Source: Bosea sp. BIWAKO-01
Lineage (GTDB): Bacteria > Pseudomonadota > Alphaproteobacteria > Rhizobiales > Beijerinckiaceae
DNA: 64,000 nucleotides
Reading direction: 5' to 3'
Assembly (NCBI RefSeq): GCF_001748145.1
Contig: NZ_BCQA01000001.1
Coordinates: 4,800,501-4,864,500 of the forward strand
Within the stretch, counting starts at the first letter, position 1. Each line of letters starts with the position of its first letter. Shown here piece by piece: positions 7,494-16,085 of the stretch. The translations under genes and the position numbers were made by a program. Below the pieces are notes generated by a model. It was not told the origin of the DNA. It made no database searches and saw only the letters and a list, made by a program, of their open reading frames with translations.

Positions 7494-8563
7494 CGGGGAT
7501 TGCTCGCAACAGATCCCAACGAGGCCGTCGACTGTGGCGGGAAGCGCGGCTGGAGCCGGTCTGCCCCATTCACCGGGAATGGGAAACCAAGCACCGTGGA
7601 GCGGCCGCGAACCCGGTTCTGCGCCTGGCAATTCTGGACGCATTCCGTGGCCGGCGGGGCGACCTCGACGGCATCCTCACCCATCACCTGGCCCATGCGG
7701 CCACCGCTCGCCACGTCCCAGCGGGAGACGCCGCCGCAATGACGCACCGTCACAAAGGGGGTGGCGGGGAAGCGGGTGGCGATCCGGTTCTCGCAGTCCG
7801 GCTCTGCCCGGCGCGTGGCAACCTGCGGGCTGTCCCTGCCGACGAACTTGCGGGAGAAGTCATTGCCGAAATTGACCCGTGCCGGGACGATGACCGTGAT
7901 GTCCTTATAGGGAACCTCGTCGCCTTCGCGGTTCCGGAAGTTGCGGTTGTCGAAATAGAACGCCTTCAGTTGAGGGTTGGGGCCTTCCGCCAGGACGTGG
8001 GTGAACAGCGTCGGCGTTCCATCCTGGCGCTCCACCTCCATTTGGAAGATGCCGCCATTGGCGCAGTCCTTGGCCTGGATCTTCATGCTGAGCCCCAGAC
8101 CCGTGCGCCCGATCTCGATCGATTCCCCCGTGATCTCGACGGTGAGGCCACTGTTCAGGGTCAGCCCGCGATGGTCGGGGAGTTTGCTGGCGAAGACCGG
8201 CGTCGGCACTCCTCCCGTGATGTCGAGCGGGTTTGGTGCACCGGTCATCATGAAGTTGCGGATACCCAGGGTCGCCGCGTCGACATCGAACTGGTTGTAT
8301 TTGCCCTGCACGCGAAAACTCGTGCCAAGAGCGCTGGCGGGGATCGTGGCATTCTGGGTGCGTCCGAGCACCGAGAACCCGCCCCCCTCGCACCCGGCCG
8401 ACGATGCGGCATTGGCTCCGCCTGCTGCCAGCAGCAACGGCAGGGCGACCAAGATGGCGGTCCTGAGGTGGCTTCCGGTGCGGCGGGATTCTTCAGAGCA
8501 AACAGACTCTGTATTCATCGCGCGGGAAACAGACAGGCACGGCAAATAACGTTGAGGAGACAT
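7490..8563 (-). CDS. Secreted hypothetical protein
   Basis: The start at ATG 8561-8563 is chosen for its strong ribosome site, GGGAGGATTACC. The 357-residue product has an N-terminal signal peptide (hydrophobic core ILVALPLLLAAGGANA), so it is exported. The mature part begins with SSAGCEGGGFSVLG and contains FRVQGKYNQFDVDAATLGI, LTVEITGESIEIGRTGLGLS and a late CVQNCQAQNRVRGRSTVLG. Family unknown to me; it looks like a beta-rich envelope or extracellular protein. The last 30 residues after GFPFPV have low protein character and may be read-through past an old end, since the next DNA is the LuxR-domain fragment. Confidence 0.6.
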   Translation of the reverse strand: MSPQRYLPCLSVSRAMNTESVCSEESRRTGSHLRTAILVALPLLLAAGGANAASSAGCEGGGFSVLGRTQNATIPASALGTSFRVQGKYNQFDVDAATLGIRNFMMTGAPNPLDITGGVPTPVFASKLPDHRGLTLNSGLTVEITGESIEIGRTGLGLSMKIQAKDCANGGIFQMEVERQDGTPTLFTHVLAEGPNPQLKAFYFDNRNFRNREGDEVPYKDITVIVPARVNFGNDFSRKFVGRDSPQVATRRAEPDCENRIATRFPATPFVTVRHCGGVSRWDVASGGRMGQVMGEDAVEVAPPATECVQNCQAQNRVRGRSTVLGFPFPVNGADRLQPRFPPQSTASLGSVASNPR

Positions 8564-8861
8564 GGTAATCCTCCCTGGAATTTTGGCCGATCGAGAGCTC
8601 CACCCGAAACAGGGTGCCATTGCCATCCAAGATCAAATTCGGCCTGGGTGACCGCCCAGCGGTATGGAGACCGCTCCACTACAACGATGTTGTGGCGTTC
8701 CAGATGCCACAGCGGGCGGACCCTACGCCGGTGAAGCTGACATTTGGCTGACAGCCTTTTTCTACCTTTGGGGGAAAGCCCACATCCTCTGTTCGGTCGA
8801 CTGCTCACTCACGATTACTGGATCGCCGAGGCGATCGGTGGCCCCCATCTTCCAGTGCTAT
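8564..8861. other. Intergenic DNA upstream of the secreted-protein gene
   Basis: No gene recognised in either strand. It must contain the promoter for the secreted-protein gene reading left; I could not pick one with confidence. Confidence 0.4.
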
Positions 8862-9155
8862 TCACTGCCATTGCGTCGGCTCATATCGGGTGGCTCTGAT
8901 GCCTTCCTCGAACTTCTCGCGGATGGCACCGTGACGGGCGAGAACCTCGATCGAGCTGACCTCGCTGGTCTCGTCATCCACCACGACATGGATGACAGCA
9001 ACGCCCTCCGCCCGGCCCGCCAACCGCTCGGCATCACGCTGGGCATGGTGCTTGGTCTTGGCACACCCAGCGCCGGCGCCATGCGGCCGTCCCGGCGAGG
9101 TGGGCGAGAAGAGGCACTTAAAGCCTTGTGGCTTTGCCGATTCCGGGGTGCGCGA
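8862..9155 (-). pseudogene. 3' remnant of an unidentified gene
   Basis: An open minus-strand frame without a start codon reads QRDAERLAGRAEGVAVIHVV, then DDETSEVSSIEVLARHGAIR and ends KFEEGIRATRYEPTQWQ before a TGA (8862-8864). The composition is that of a real protein and the ending recalls small stress proteins whose last strand reads HGA, but this is only a resemblance. A stop lies just upstream (9156-9158), so the gene is 5'-truncated or frameshifted. Confidence 0.35.
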
Positions 9156-9437
9156 TCATCGTTCTCACGGCGTTCCGCTAGCCAAAAAGTGATATAACAT
9201 TTGTTGCGTCGCACATTTTCGCCGCAAATCGAGGCTAGTGAGCGGTTACCCGGCAGGGTTCGGCAAGTTAAGATTGCCAATTCTGTGCCTGCGCTTAAGC
9301 CTACCATCTCTATCCATATCTTCTTCTTGGTCATAGGTCCGAGATCCTTCTCTCTATGGTCGATTGGCTCGCGTCGCGAAGGATGGTTCGCGGCGAATTA
9401 TATTGCCGATCACCATAAGAAAAAAGAAAGGGGCGGA

Positions 9438-10400
9438 ATGATTTCATTCCTTCATCTTAAGGCTCGCAGCATCGGCGCTGGTGCGCTGCTTCTCCTGGCC
9501 GCCTGCCTGGTTGTCACCTTCAGCTTCACCCAGACCCCGGCCGAAACCCGGTCTCGCTCCGGAGCCGTCTCGTCGCCTCCGGCGGCCATATCCCAGGCGG
9601 CGCGCGACTGGGCGCCCTATGATGTTCCGGGAGATGCCACTCCCTGGCGCGATGGCGGTCTCCGTCTCGCGGTCGATCGTGCTTCTGCGGCAGCAGCCGA
9701 TGCTGCTTCGAGCATTTCTGTGGACAGTGTGACAGCGCCGGCCGCCAAGTTCGTGAGCTCGGCGCTGCGGCCGATCACCTTCAGCCTGCTGATCGCCAAG
9801 CCTGGGGAGTTGCTGAAGTCAGCCATCAAGGTGATGCATCTGCTCGGCATCATTCTGGGGCTGGGCGCCGCGACGGTCCTCGATCTGGTGATCGTCAAGT
9901 TCCTTATTTCCGGAAAGATCAAGTCTGACCAGATTGCAATGGTCAAATTCATGACCGGTATCGTATCGGCGGGCCTCGCGGTGCTCTGGATTTCCGGAAT
10001 TCTGTACCTGACGCATTACGCGGTGTTTGATCCGGTCAAGCTCTGGAATGAGAAGGTCTGGGCCAAGATCGCGATCGTCGGCGTCCTTACGATCAATGGC
10101 TATTTCATCCACCATACGGTGCTGCCGCTGATGGAAAAGCAGGTCGGGCGGTCACTCTTCGCCGGTCTGTCGCGCAAGCAGATAGCGATGATGATGGTGT
10201 TCGGCACGGTCTCGGCGACCTCCTGGTATGTACCGCTGATTCTGGGCGCCATGCCGGCTTTCAACTTCATCGTGCCGGCCCCGCGGCTGCTCGTGGCCTA
10301 TGCGATCATCCTGCTCATCGCCATCGCGGCGACCCAGGGCATGGTTGATACGATCCGGCGTCGCGGTAGCCTGGAGCCCCGGCTGCAGCCCGCAGTCTGA
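9438..10400 (+). CDS. Hypothetical integral membrane protein
   Basis: The start at ATG 9438 follows AAAGGGGCGGA; the frame open further upstream has no protein character. 320 residues: one hydrophobic N-terminal segment (about 11-30), a Ser/Ala/Pro-rich region of about 100 residues that is probably outside the membrane, then five likely helices from about residue 130 to the end. The second of these starts KVMHLLGIILGLGAATVLD and later ones carry a paired HH (GYFIHHTVLP), the sort of histidines that can bind haem, though this is speculation. I know no function. It stands alone; a hairpin follows the stop. Confidence 0.6.
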   Translation: MISFLHLKARSIGAGALLLLAACLVVTFSFTQTPAETRSRSGAVSSPPAAISQAARDWAPYDVPGDATPWRDGGLRLAVDRASAAAADAASSISVDSVTAPAAKFVSSALRPITFSLLIAKPGELLKSAIKVMHLLGIILGLGAATVLDLVIVKFLISGKIKSDQIAMVKFMTGIVSAGLAVLWISGILYLTHYAVFDPVKLWNEKVWAKIAIVGVLTINGYFIHHTVLPLMEKQVGRSLFAGLSRKQIAMMMVFGTVSATSWYVPLILGAMPAFNFIVPAPRLLVAYAIILLIAIAATQGMVDTIRRRGSLEPRLQPAV

Positions 10401-10412
10401 TGCCACGATGAC

Positions 10413-10441
10413 GGCCTGCGCGCCCGCTCGGTGCGCAGGCC
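10413..10441 (+). terminator. Hairpin after the membrane-protein gene
   Basis: Arms GGCCTGCGC (10413-10421) and GCGCAGGCC (10433-10441) form a perfect 9-bp stem with an 11-base loop, 12 bases after the stop. No U-run follows, so it is either a weak terminator or a 3'-end stabiliser. Confidence 0.45.
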
Positions 10442-10820
10442 GGATATCCGGGCGATCCAGCTGTGAGGGCGTTGGTCGAACTGGCGAAGGCGGGCGCGGC
10501 CACGTGCGCCCCTTCGGTTCGGAGCATCTCGTCCTTCCCGTTCTGCCGCGCGACAGCGCTCTTATCGCAAGGTGTCTTTGCGACTGTCTCTAGGCTCTTC
10601 GCGGCAAGCGGCCTGCGCTAACGCCGCATCAGCACCGATCCAGCCAAGCAATTGATATTGCTTGCCACCCGTTTGCTGCGCCAACCGGAACAGCCGCGTA
10701 CGAACGCGGAACCCAGAGGAACGGTGAAAACTCCCTCTCGCCCTGTTCGCCCTTCCCTCGTTCTGGTCGAGGTCGCGGCATGAGGGGCTCTGTGCCAACG
10801 AGCCTACCGCGCCGCGCCGA
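10442..10820. other. Gene-free stretch
   Basis: Short frames occur on both strands but none has a ribosome site plus protein-like composition. I see nothing definite here. Confidence 0.35.
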
Positions 10821-11045
10821 TCACGAGAGAAACAGCCAGGAGAGCGAGCCGAAGAGGATTATTTTCGCGCAAGCAGCCAGAATGAATAGGACCGCCAGCG
10901 ACATTTCGTGGCGCCGAGTGCCGGAGGTCCATGGGAACTCCGCGATGTCCTTCCGAGCTGTGTGGCGCACGGCTTTGCCTCCTCTATGAACGATGTCGGC
11001 CAGCCAACGTGTGAACGGCAGGTGATTGAGAGCAGCAGCGAGCAT
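10821..11045 (-). CDS. Possible small membrane-anchored protein (74 aa)
   Basis: The product has an amphipathic basic first half (HLPFTRWLADIVHRGGK) and a hydrophobic C-terminal helix (MSLAVLFILAACAKIILFGS). It reads away from the two-component operon. The ribosome site is weak, and no family is recognised, so this may be a chance frame. Confidence 0.3.
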   Translation of the reverse strand: MLAAALNHLPFTRWLADIVHRGGKAVRHTARKDIAEFPWTSGTRRHEMSLAVLFILAACAKIILFGSLSWLFLS

Positions 11046-11115
11046 GATATTTAGATCTCGTCCAAGGACTGGCTGGACTGAAGTCTAGGAAGGCTCCCTG
11101 ACGAGAACCTGATGA

Positions 11116-11793
11116 ATGAAACTGCTGCTGATCGAAGACGTTCCCGCATTGGCAAGCCTGACCCGGCAGGCCCTCGAGGACGAGGGTTTCCGAGTGGATA
11201 TCGCAGCATCGGCGCGAGAGGCGGAAGACGCGTTGGCGGTCGAACAGCCCGACGTCATCGTGCTCGACCTCGGCTTGCCCGATGAGGACGGGCTCGTGCT
11301 GCTGTCGAGATTGCGCAAACTCGGCCGTACGACACCCATCCTCGTCGTGACGGCACGCGCCGGCCTCAATCAGCGCATCGATGGCCTCGATCGTGGGGCC
11401 GATGATTATCTCGGCAAACCGGCGGCGCCAACTGAGATCGCCGCGCGCTGTCGCGCATTGCTGCGGCGACCGGGTGGCCTTCTCGGAAGGCGGCTATCGC
11501 TCGCCAATGTCGAACTTGACACAGCAGGTCGGACGGTCGCTGTCGCCGATCGCTATCTGCCCGTCGCGCGCCGCGAGGTCGACGTCCTTGAGGCTTTACT
11601 GCGGCGCGCGGGAACGGTCGTTCCGCGGCAGGTGATCGAAGCCGCCATCTACACGATGGACGAAACGCCAGGGCCCAATGCACTTGAGGCTTCCATTTCG
11701 CGCCTGAGGAAGCTGCTCGCCGAGAGTGATGCCGCAGTCGTCATTCACGTCGTGCGGGGCGTGGGCTACATGGTTGCGGCGAAACCGCCATGA
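11116..11793 (+). CDS. OmpR/PhoB-family response regulator
   Basis: 225 residues. The receiver domain (1-115) has the acidic pair Glu7-Asp8, the phosphoacceptor Asp51 in IVLDLGLPDEDG, the Thr in LVVTARAG and the Lys in YLGKPAAP. A winged-helix Trans_reg_C domain follows, ending ALEASISRLRKLLAES and HVVRGVGYMVA. The stop overlaps the histidine kinase start (ATGA, 11790-11793), so the two are translationally coupled and form one pair. The architecture is like QseB/PmrA, often concerned with metal or envelope stress. The 11-bp spaced TGACA repeats before the Gly/Ser protein gene at 14854 are the kind of site this class binds, but no link is shown. Confidence 0.9.
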   Translation: MKLLLIEDVPALASLTRQALEDEGFRVDIAASAREAEDALAVEQPDVIVLDLGLPDEDGLVLLSRLRKLGRTTPILVVTARAGLNQRIDGLDRGADDYLGKPAAPTEIAARCRALLRRPGGLLGRRLSLANVELDTAGRTVAVADRYLPVARREVDVLEALLRRAGTVVPRQVIEAAIYTMDETPGPNALEASISRLRKLLAESDAAVVIHVVRGVGYMVAAKPP

Positions 11794-13190
11794 AACAGAC
11801 CTCGCTCGTCACGGCCCTGACCCGCCGCCTGGTTGTCGTCGGAGCCTTGTTGACGCTGCTCAACGTCGCCTTCGTGACGGCCTATTACAGCCGGGATATG
11901 GCTGATCTGCACCTCCAGAAGGTCTTCCGTCAGATCGACCGGCTCGCCGGCGCCCTCTCGCGCGACAGCGTCGGTGCGTTGCGCTTCGGCCCGTCCGACA
12001 GACTGATCGACGATTTTCGCACCTATCCCGAGGCCTATGCCTACCGCATCGTCGATCATGATGGCGCCGTGGTCAGCGAATCCAATGCCGATCTGGTGCC
12101 CTCTGCTTCCTGGGCCACGGCCGAAGGGCCGGACGCCTGGTCGTCGACGATCGAGCATCGGGGGCGCACGGTTCTCCTGGGATCGCGTCGTCTCGATGTT
12201 GGTGGGCAACCGGCGCGGATCGCCTTCGCGTCAGCCGGCGACCCATCGAGCCTTGTGCGGTTCGTTTTCTTTGACGAACTTTTCGTCCATGTGGTTGTGG
12301 CGCTGCTGCCCTTCGCCCTGTGCCTGGTGATCGTGAATATCGTCACGGTCCGTCAATCGATGCGCCCACTGGTTCAGGCGGCGGAGGCGGCAAGGCGTAC
12401 GGGACATGCGGCGACAATCACGCGGCTGCCCACGGCCGATCTGCCGCGCGAGGTTCTTGATCTGGTCGACGCCATCAATGACGCGCTGGGCCGGCTGGAA
12501 ACAGCGCTGGAAGCGGAACGGGCATTCACTGCCGAGGCCGCTCACGCGTTGCGCACGCCACTGTCCATCCTGGCCGCACGGGTCGATGAGCACCCGCCTT
12601 CACCGGTCGCGCAGGCCGTTCGAGACGACGTGAGCTCCCTGAAAAGGCTGGTGGAGCAGATGCTTTCGGCGGCGCAGGCGGACACGCTCGTGCTCAGCCC
12701 CGACCAGCGATGCGATCTTGCGAGCGTCGCGCGGTCGGTGGTTGGCGACATGGCGCCGATCGCCATCGGACTGCAGCGGCAGCTCGCTTACGAAGGCCCG
12801 ACTACGCTTTTGGTCAACGGCGACGCCGATGCAGTCGCGCATGCGTTGCGTAATCTCATCGAGAACGGATTGCGGTTCACGCCGCCCGGGACCGAGGTCC
12901 TCGTGCGCGTCACGGGCGACGGCACACTTGCCGTGCATGATTTCGGGCCGGGCTTTCCCGCGAAGGCTCGCAAGATTGCGTTCAAGCGCTTCTGGCGAGG
13001 CTCGCCCTCAGAACTCGGCGGCACCGGGCTGGGGCTGTCAATCGTCAAGCGGATTGCAGACGCGCATGGGGCCGCGGTTCATATCGAGGAAGCCGCAAAC
13101 GGTGGGGCCAAGGTCACCATCAATTTTAAAATCGCGGATGGTGCCCATGACAACAACCAGCTCGGCTCAGGACCTCCTCATTTGGGTTGA
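11790..13190 (+). CDS. Sensor histidine kinase
   Basis: 466 residues. Membrane helix about 13-32, a periplasmic sensor region of about 130 residues without known ligand motif, second helix about 163-187, then HAMP-like linker. The HisKA box is FTAEAAHALRTPLS with the phosphorylated His252. The ATP-binding part shows the N box LRNLIENGLRFTPPG, G1 HDFGPGFP and G2 GGTGLGLSIVKRIADAHG. All catalytic boxes look intact. It is coupled to the upstream OmpR-type regulator and should phosphorylate it. The signal is unknown. Confidence 0.9.
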   Translation: MKQTSLVTALTRRLVVVGALLTLLNVAFVTAYYSRDMADLHLQKVFRQIDRLAGALSRDSVGALRFGPSDRLIDDFRTYPEAYAYRIVDHDGAVVSESNADLVPSASWATAEGPDAWSSTIEHRGRTVLLGSRRLDVGGQPARIAFASAGDPSSLVRFVFFDELFVHVVVALLPFALCLVIVNIVTVRQSMRPLVQAAEAARRTGHAATITRLPTADLPREVLDLVDAINDALGRLETALEAERAFTAEAAHALRTPLSILAARVDEHPPSPVAQAVRDDVSSLKRLVEQMLSAAQADTLVLSPDQRCDLASVARSVVGDMAPIAIGLQRQLAYEGPTTLLVNGDADAVAHALRNLIENGLRFTPPGTEVLVRVTGDGTLAVHDFGPGFPAKARKIAFKRFWRGSPSELGGTGLGLSIVKRIADAHGAAVHIEEAANGGAKVTINFKIADGAHDNNQLGSGPPHLG

Positions 13191-13448
13191 CAGAAAAAGG
13201 CGAGGACGCGCACGCGAGCAGGTGCCGGCCCCGGTGCCACCGCATTCGCCCGGATGTCTTTTTACGCCAGCAACTGTGCCAGTCCGCCGGTGAAGTACTG
13301 AATTGCTCCTTTCGTCGTGGCAAAGGCGAGCAAGGCCGGATTGGCCTGTCGGCATTCACCGAGGCCGTGTTGATGATGCAGGAGCCAGGCAGCATGTGCG
13401 GGACGGCGGCCAGGTGAGTGCGAAGCTGACCGTGATCGTCGTGGCCCG

Positions 13449-13646
13449 TCAGGTGGTACGCGACATCATCTGTCGATCCTCATATCGGACGATGGCGGCT
13501 CGGAGCGCTTCGAGTTCGAGAGCCTCCACCGAATTGGGCTTCGCATCCTCAAGCTGGCCGATGCGCTGAAGCGCGTACCGATAATCCTCATGGCAGGTAA
13601 TGCAGATGGTCGGCGTTTCCGGTTTGAGTTCGGGAGCCGCGGTCAT
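13449..13646 (-). CDS. Small hypothetical protein with a CxxC motif (65 aa)
   Basis: The ATG at 13644-13646 follows GGAAGGAGAAATCCG, a strong ribosome site. The product has CITCHEDYRYALQRIGQLED, then a helical stretch EALELEALRAAIVRYEDRQ. Single CxxC with an adjacent His could bind a metal, but one pair is not diagnostic. Unknown family. It is divergent from the gene at 13809. Confidence 0.55.
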   Translation of the reverse strand: MTAAPELKPETPTICITCHEDYRYALQRIGQLEDAKPNSVEALELEALRAAIVRYEDRQMMSRTT

Positions 13647-13808
13647 CGGATTTCTCCTTCCGTGACTGATGCCGAAAGAATTTATCGCGCGATTGGGCGC
13701 GTTTTCAAGATGCCGCCACATCGAGGCGATCGCCGCCGAAATCCACCGCTGCGGAACATGAATCGCGGGCAGAAGTTCTTCTTACCCCCTCTGAACGGAG
13801 CAGCCGTG

Positions 13809-14129
13809 ATGAGACCTATGGAACCTATCGGAACGGGCCGCGAACTTGCCCTCAGAATGGCCGCCCGGTTCCCACGCGAAGACTGGATCGCCCCCCTTGT
13901 CGCCCGCACCGGTTTGAGCCGGCAGACCATAGAATGGCATCTTCACGAAGAGACCGAGCCGCCGTCGGAAATTCTGGCTGCTGCTGCCGAACTTTTGTCC
14001 TCGCCAGAGATGGATCGCGAGGAAGGATTAGAAGGCGACAATTTGCTGGCAGAGGAGCCTGTTGCTGAGCGCCTTCTGTCGTTCGAGGGTCTTGTCCTTC
14101 AAGGCACAGATCAGCTTGGTCGCGAATGA
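13809..14129 (+). CDS. Small putative DNA-binding protein (106 aa), possibly with a foreign C-terminus
   Basis: Start at ATG 13809 with GGAG about 9 bases upstream. Residues 10-70 contain REDWIAPLVARTGLSRQTIE followed by WHLHEETEPPSEILAAAAEL, which has the look of a helix-turn-helix. The last 35 codons overlap, on the opposite strand, the end of the broken response regulator at 14028-14511, so the true C-terminus has probably been replaced. Identity unknown. Confidence 0.45.
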   Translation: MRPMEPIGTGRELALRMAARFPREDWIAPLVARTGLSRQTIEWHLHEETEPPSEILAAAAELLSSPEMDREEGLEGDNLLAEEPVAERLLSFEGLVLQGTDQLGRE

Positions 14130-14511
14130 GGGCGTGACATAGACATCGCCTTGCCGTGCGGTCTGAAGGGCCTGGAAGAGGTCCTCTCCGGGGCTGCCTT
14201 TCAGGGCATAGCCCTTGGCCCCCGCATCCAGGGCCCTGATTGCATCATTCGTGCGCCGAGGCCGTGAACACCACGATCGTCATCTCGGGCGCGATCTTCA
14301 ATGCGTCTGCAATCGCCTGGAAGACATCCCCAGCCATGCTGAGGTCGACGATCATCTCATCGGGGTGATGCGACCTGGCGATCGACACGATGTGATCCGC
14401 GACATTCCCGGTCGCGGCGATCGTGAAACCGCCCCGTCTTTCCAACAGCGCAGCGATCCCCTCCATCAGCATCGGGTGATCGTCGACGATTGCCAGCGAA
14501 CGGTCTGGCAT
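14028..14511 (-). pseudogene. NarL/LuxR-type response regulator: receiver with frameshift, DNA-binding domain missing
   Basis: The frame starts at ATG 14509-14511 with MPDRSLAIVDDHPMLMEGIA, the acidic pair being DD; the phosphoacceptor is in DEMIVDLSMAGDVF. It stops early after IVVFTASAHE (14245). One base shift at about 14250-14265 restores the rest: NDAIRALDAGAKGYALKGSP, then GDVYVTPSFATKLICALKDK and ERQKALSNRL, ending at TAA (14028-14030). The helix-turn-helix that should follow is absent. So there are two lesions, a frameshift and a 3' truncation. The truncation point, after NRL, is the same place where the isolated LuxR domain at 7245-7493 begins. Confidence 0.75.
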
Positions 14512-14730
14512 GGCCCCTGAACCTCTATACTCAACCTCCCCAGGCTGAGTTCGATGGTCGCGCAGGCAACGCTCTTTGTAAATCATCTAAAGATGACCGC
14601 ATTACCCACAGGGCTTGCCGACGAGGCCCGTCAGTCGAAGTAGCGGCGGCGAGCGCCGAAGCCGATCAGTGTCGCGGGTTCGCGGGCAGCGTCGAGCTCC
14701 CTGCCATATGCGCGGATGCATCATCTTACG

Positions 14731-14770
14731 ACACATGAAAGCTGACATGAAACTGACAGCACCTGTCAGG
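14731..14770 (+). promoter_or_regulatory. Candidate PhoB/OmpR-type operator before the Gly/Ser-repeat protein gene
   Basis: TGACA occurs at 14743 and 14754, 11 bp apart, each preceded by ATGAAA-like bases. CTGACAG (14753-14759) and CTGTCAG (14763-14769) form a perfect 7-bp inverted repeat with a 3-base spacer. On the minus strand the region reads as CTGTCAG-TTTC-ATGTCAG, similar to a Pho box. It lies about 85 bp before the start at 14854. Confidence 0.4.
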
Positions 14771-14853
14771 CTGCTGTCGAGGGCCGTGGCGCAAGGTCCA
14801 CGATGGTCACCAAGGACCGATTCACCGACGGTGACCCGGAAGGAGATTTGGTC

Positions 14854-15918
14854 ATGACATTACGATCATTGATGTTGGCGACGACCATGCTGATGGCGAC
14901 CGCAGTCGCCCAGGATGCCGGCGCGACGACCGGCTCTGATCAGCGGCTGCGCGATTCGGCGCGGCAGGGATTTGCGGAGCCGGTAACAACCGGATTCGAA
15001 GGCCTGCGGGATGCGAACCGCGACGCGTGGTTTGCCCGCGAGGAGGGCGGTGCCCGCCTGATGCTCGCCGATAAAGGCGGAGGCGGAGGGGGCGGCTCCG
15101 GAGGCGGCGGCTCCGGAGGCAGCGGCTCCGGTGGCGGAGGGGGCGGGGGCTCCGGAGGCGGTGGCAGCAATAGCGGCGGCGGCTCCGGAGGCGGCGGTAG
15201 CAGCGGCGGTGGCGGCTCCGGTGGCGGAGGGGGCGGGGGCTCCGGAGGCGGCGGCAGCAATGGCGGAGGGGGCTCTGGAGGCGGCGGTAGCGGTGGCAGT
15301 GGCGGCCATGCTGGTCCGTCCGGCGGCGGCCATGGCGGCCATGCCGCGGCGAGCCTCGGACGCGGGGGCGATGACCGCTCCGGACCTGACCGCAGTGGGC
15401 GTGGCGGCGCCGTGCGCGGCGGGCACGGCCTCGACGATGTGGTCGGTAACGCGCAGCGCGGACGTGGCCGTGGACACGATGTCCGAGGTGTCCACGAGAT
15501 GAACGAACAGCTCGCGGAGGTCGAGCAAGCCCGCGATCAGGCTCGTGCTCAGGCGAACGCGGTGCGTGAACAGGCTCGCGCCCAGGCGAACGCGGCACGT
15601 GAAGCGGCGCGCGCCGCGGCTGATCTCGCCTTCGCCGAGGCTATTGCCCAGGGCGTGCCTGTGGCCCAGGCGAGGGCGGCTCGCGATGCAGCACGCGCCG
15701 CGGCCGATCTCGCTCGCGACCAAGCGCGCGCTGCTGCCGACCTCGCCCGCGACCAGGCGCGCGCCGCGGCCAATCTCGCACGTGCGCAGGCGAGGGCGCA
15801 GGTCCGCGAGGTCCAAGTTGAGGTCGAAATCGAGAACGAGCCTCTCGAGAATGCGGCCGAGCATCGCGGCGGTGGCCGCAACGATGCTGTCTTCGGCCAC
15901 AGGCAGCGCGGACGCTGA
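14854..15918 (+). CDS. Secreted low-complexity protein: Gly/Ser tract plus 11-residue helical repeats
   Basis: Start at ATG 14854, after GGAAGGAGATTTGGTC; an earlier in-frame start lacks such a site. 354 residues. A signal peptide is likely (TLRSLMLATTMLMATAVAQ, cleavage near residue 20-25). Residues 26-74 are a normal-looking charged segment. Residues 75-165 are Gly with regularly placed Ser (GGGGS-type units), ending in a His/Gly patch (GGHAGPSGGGHGGHA). Residues 170-225 are Gly/Arg/Asp-rich. Residues 227-316 are 11-residue units such as RDQARAAADLA. The tail is acidic then basic. It looks like a flexible, extended envelope or extracellular protein; function unknown. Repeats make copy number prone to change and hard to assemble. 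Confidence 0.75.
   Translation: MTLRSLMLATTMLMATAVAQDAGATTGSDQRLRDSARQGFAEPVTTGFEGLRDANRDAWFAREEGGARLMLADKGGGGGGGSGGGGSGGSGSGGGGGGGSGGGGSNSGGGSGGGGSSGGGGSGGGGGGGSGGGGSNGGGGSGGGGSGGSGGHAGPSGGGHGGHAAASLGRGGDDRSGPDRSGRGGAVRGGHGLDDVVGNAQRGRGRGHDVRGVHEMNEQLAEVEQARDQARAQANAVREQARAQANAAREAARAAADLAFAEAIAQGVPVAQARAARDAARAAADLARDQARAAADLARDQARAAANLARAQARAQVREVQVEVEIENEPLENAAEHRGGGRNDAVFGHRQRGR
15076..15350 (+). repeat. Gly/Ser-coding tandem repeat tract
   Basis: About 275 bases of GGCGG/GGCTCC units encode GGGGS-like repeats inside the secreted protein. Several near-identical blocks occur, for example around 15136-15175 and 15225-15265, pointing to slippage or unequal crossing over. Confidence 0.8.
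15532..15801 (+). repeat. 33-base coding repeats giving 11-residue (hendecad) helices
   Basis: Units RDQARAQANAV, REQARAQANAA, REAARAAADLA, then after a 17-residue break RDAARAAADLA, RDQARAAADLA and RDQARAAANLA. An 11-residue period with Ala/Leu and Arg/Asp faces suits an extended right-handed amphipathic helix. Confidence 0.75.
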
Positions 15919-16085
15919 GCCTCTCCGGCGAGTTTTGACGACAACTCTGCCGGCGAGGTCACAGCAACATCGACCTCGCCGGTTTGAGAGGGGCGACGAA
16001 GCAGTAGTCCTCTGCGATCAAGCGCTCGATCGCAGAGCGGTCCTTGTCGGCGTAGGATTTGAGCGCTGCTGCACCGCATCTCCCG

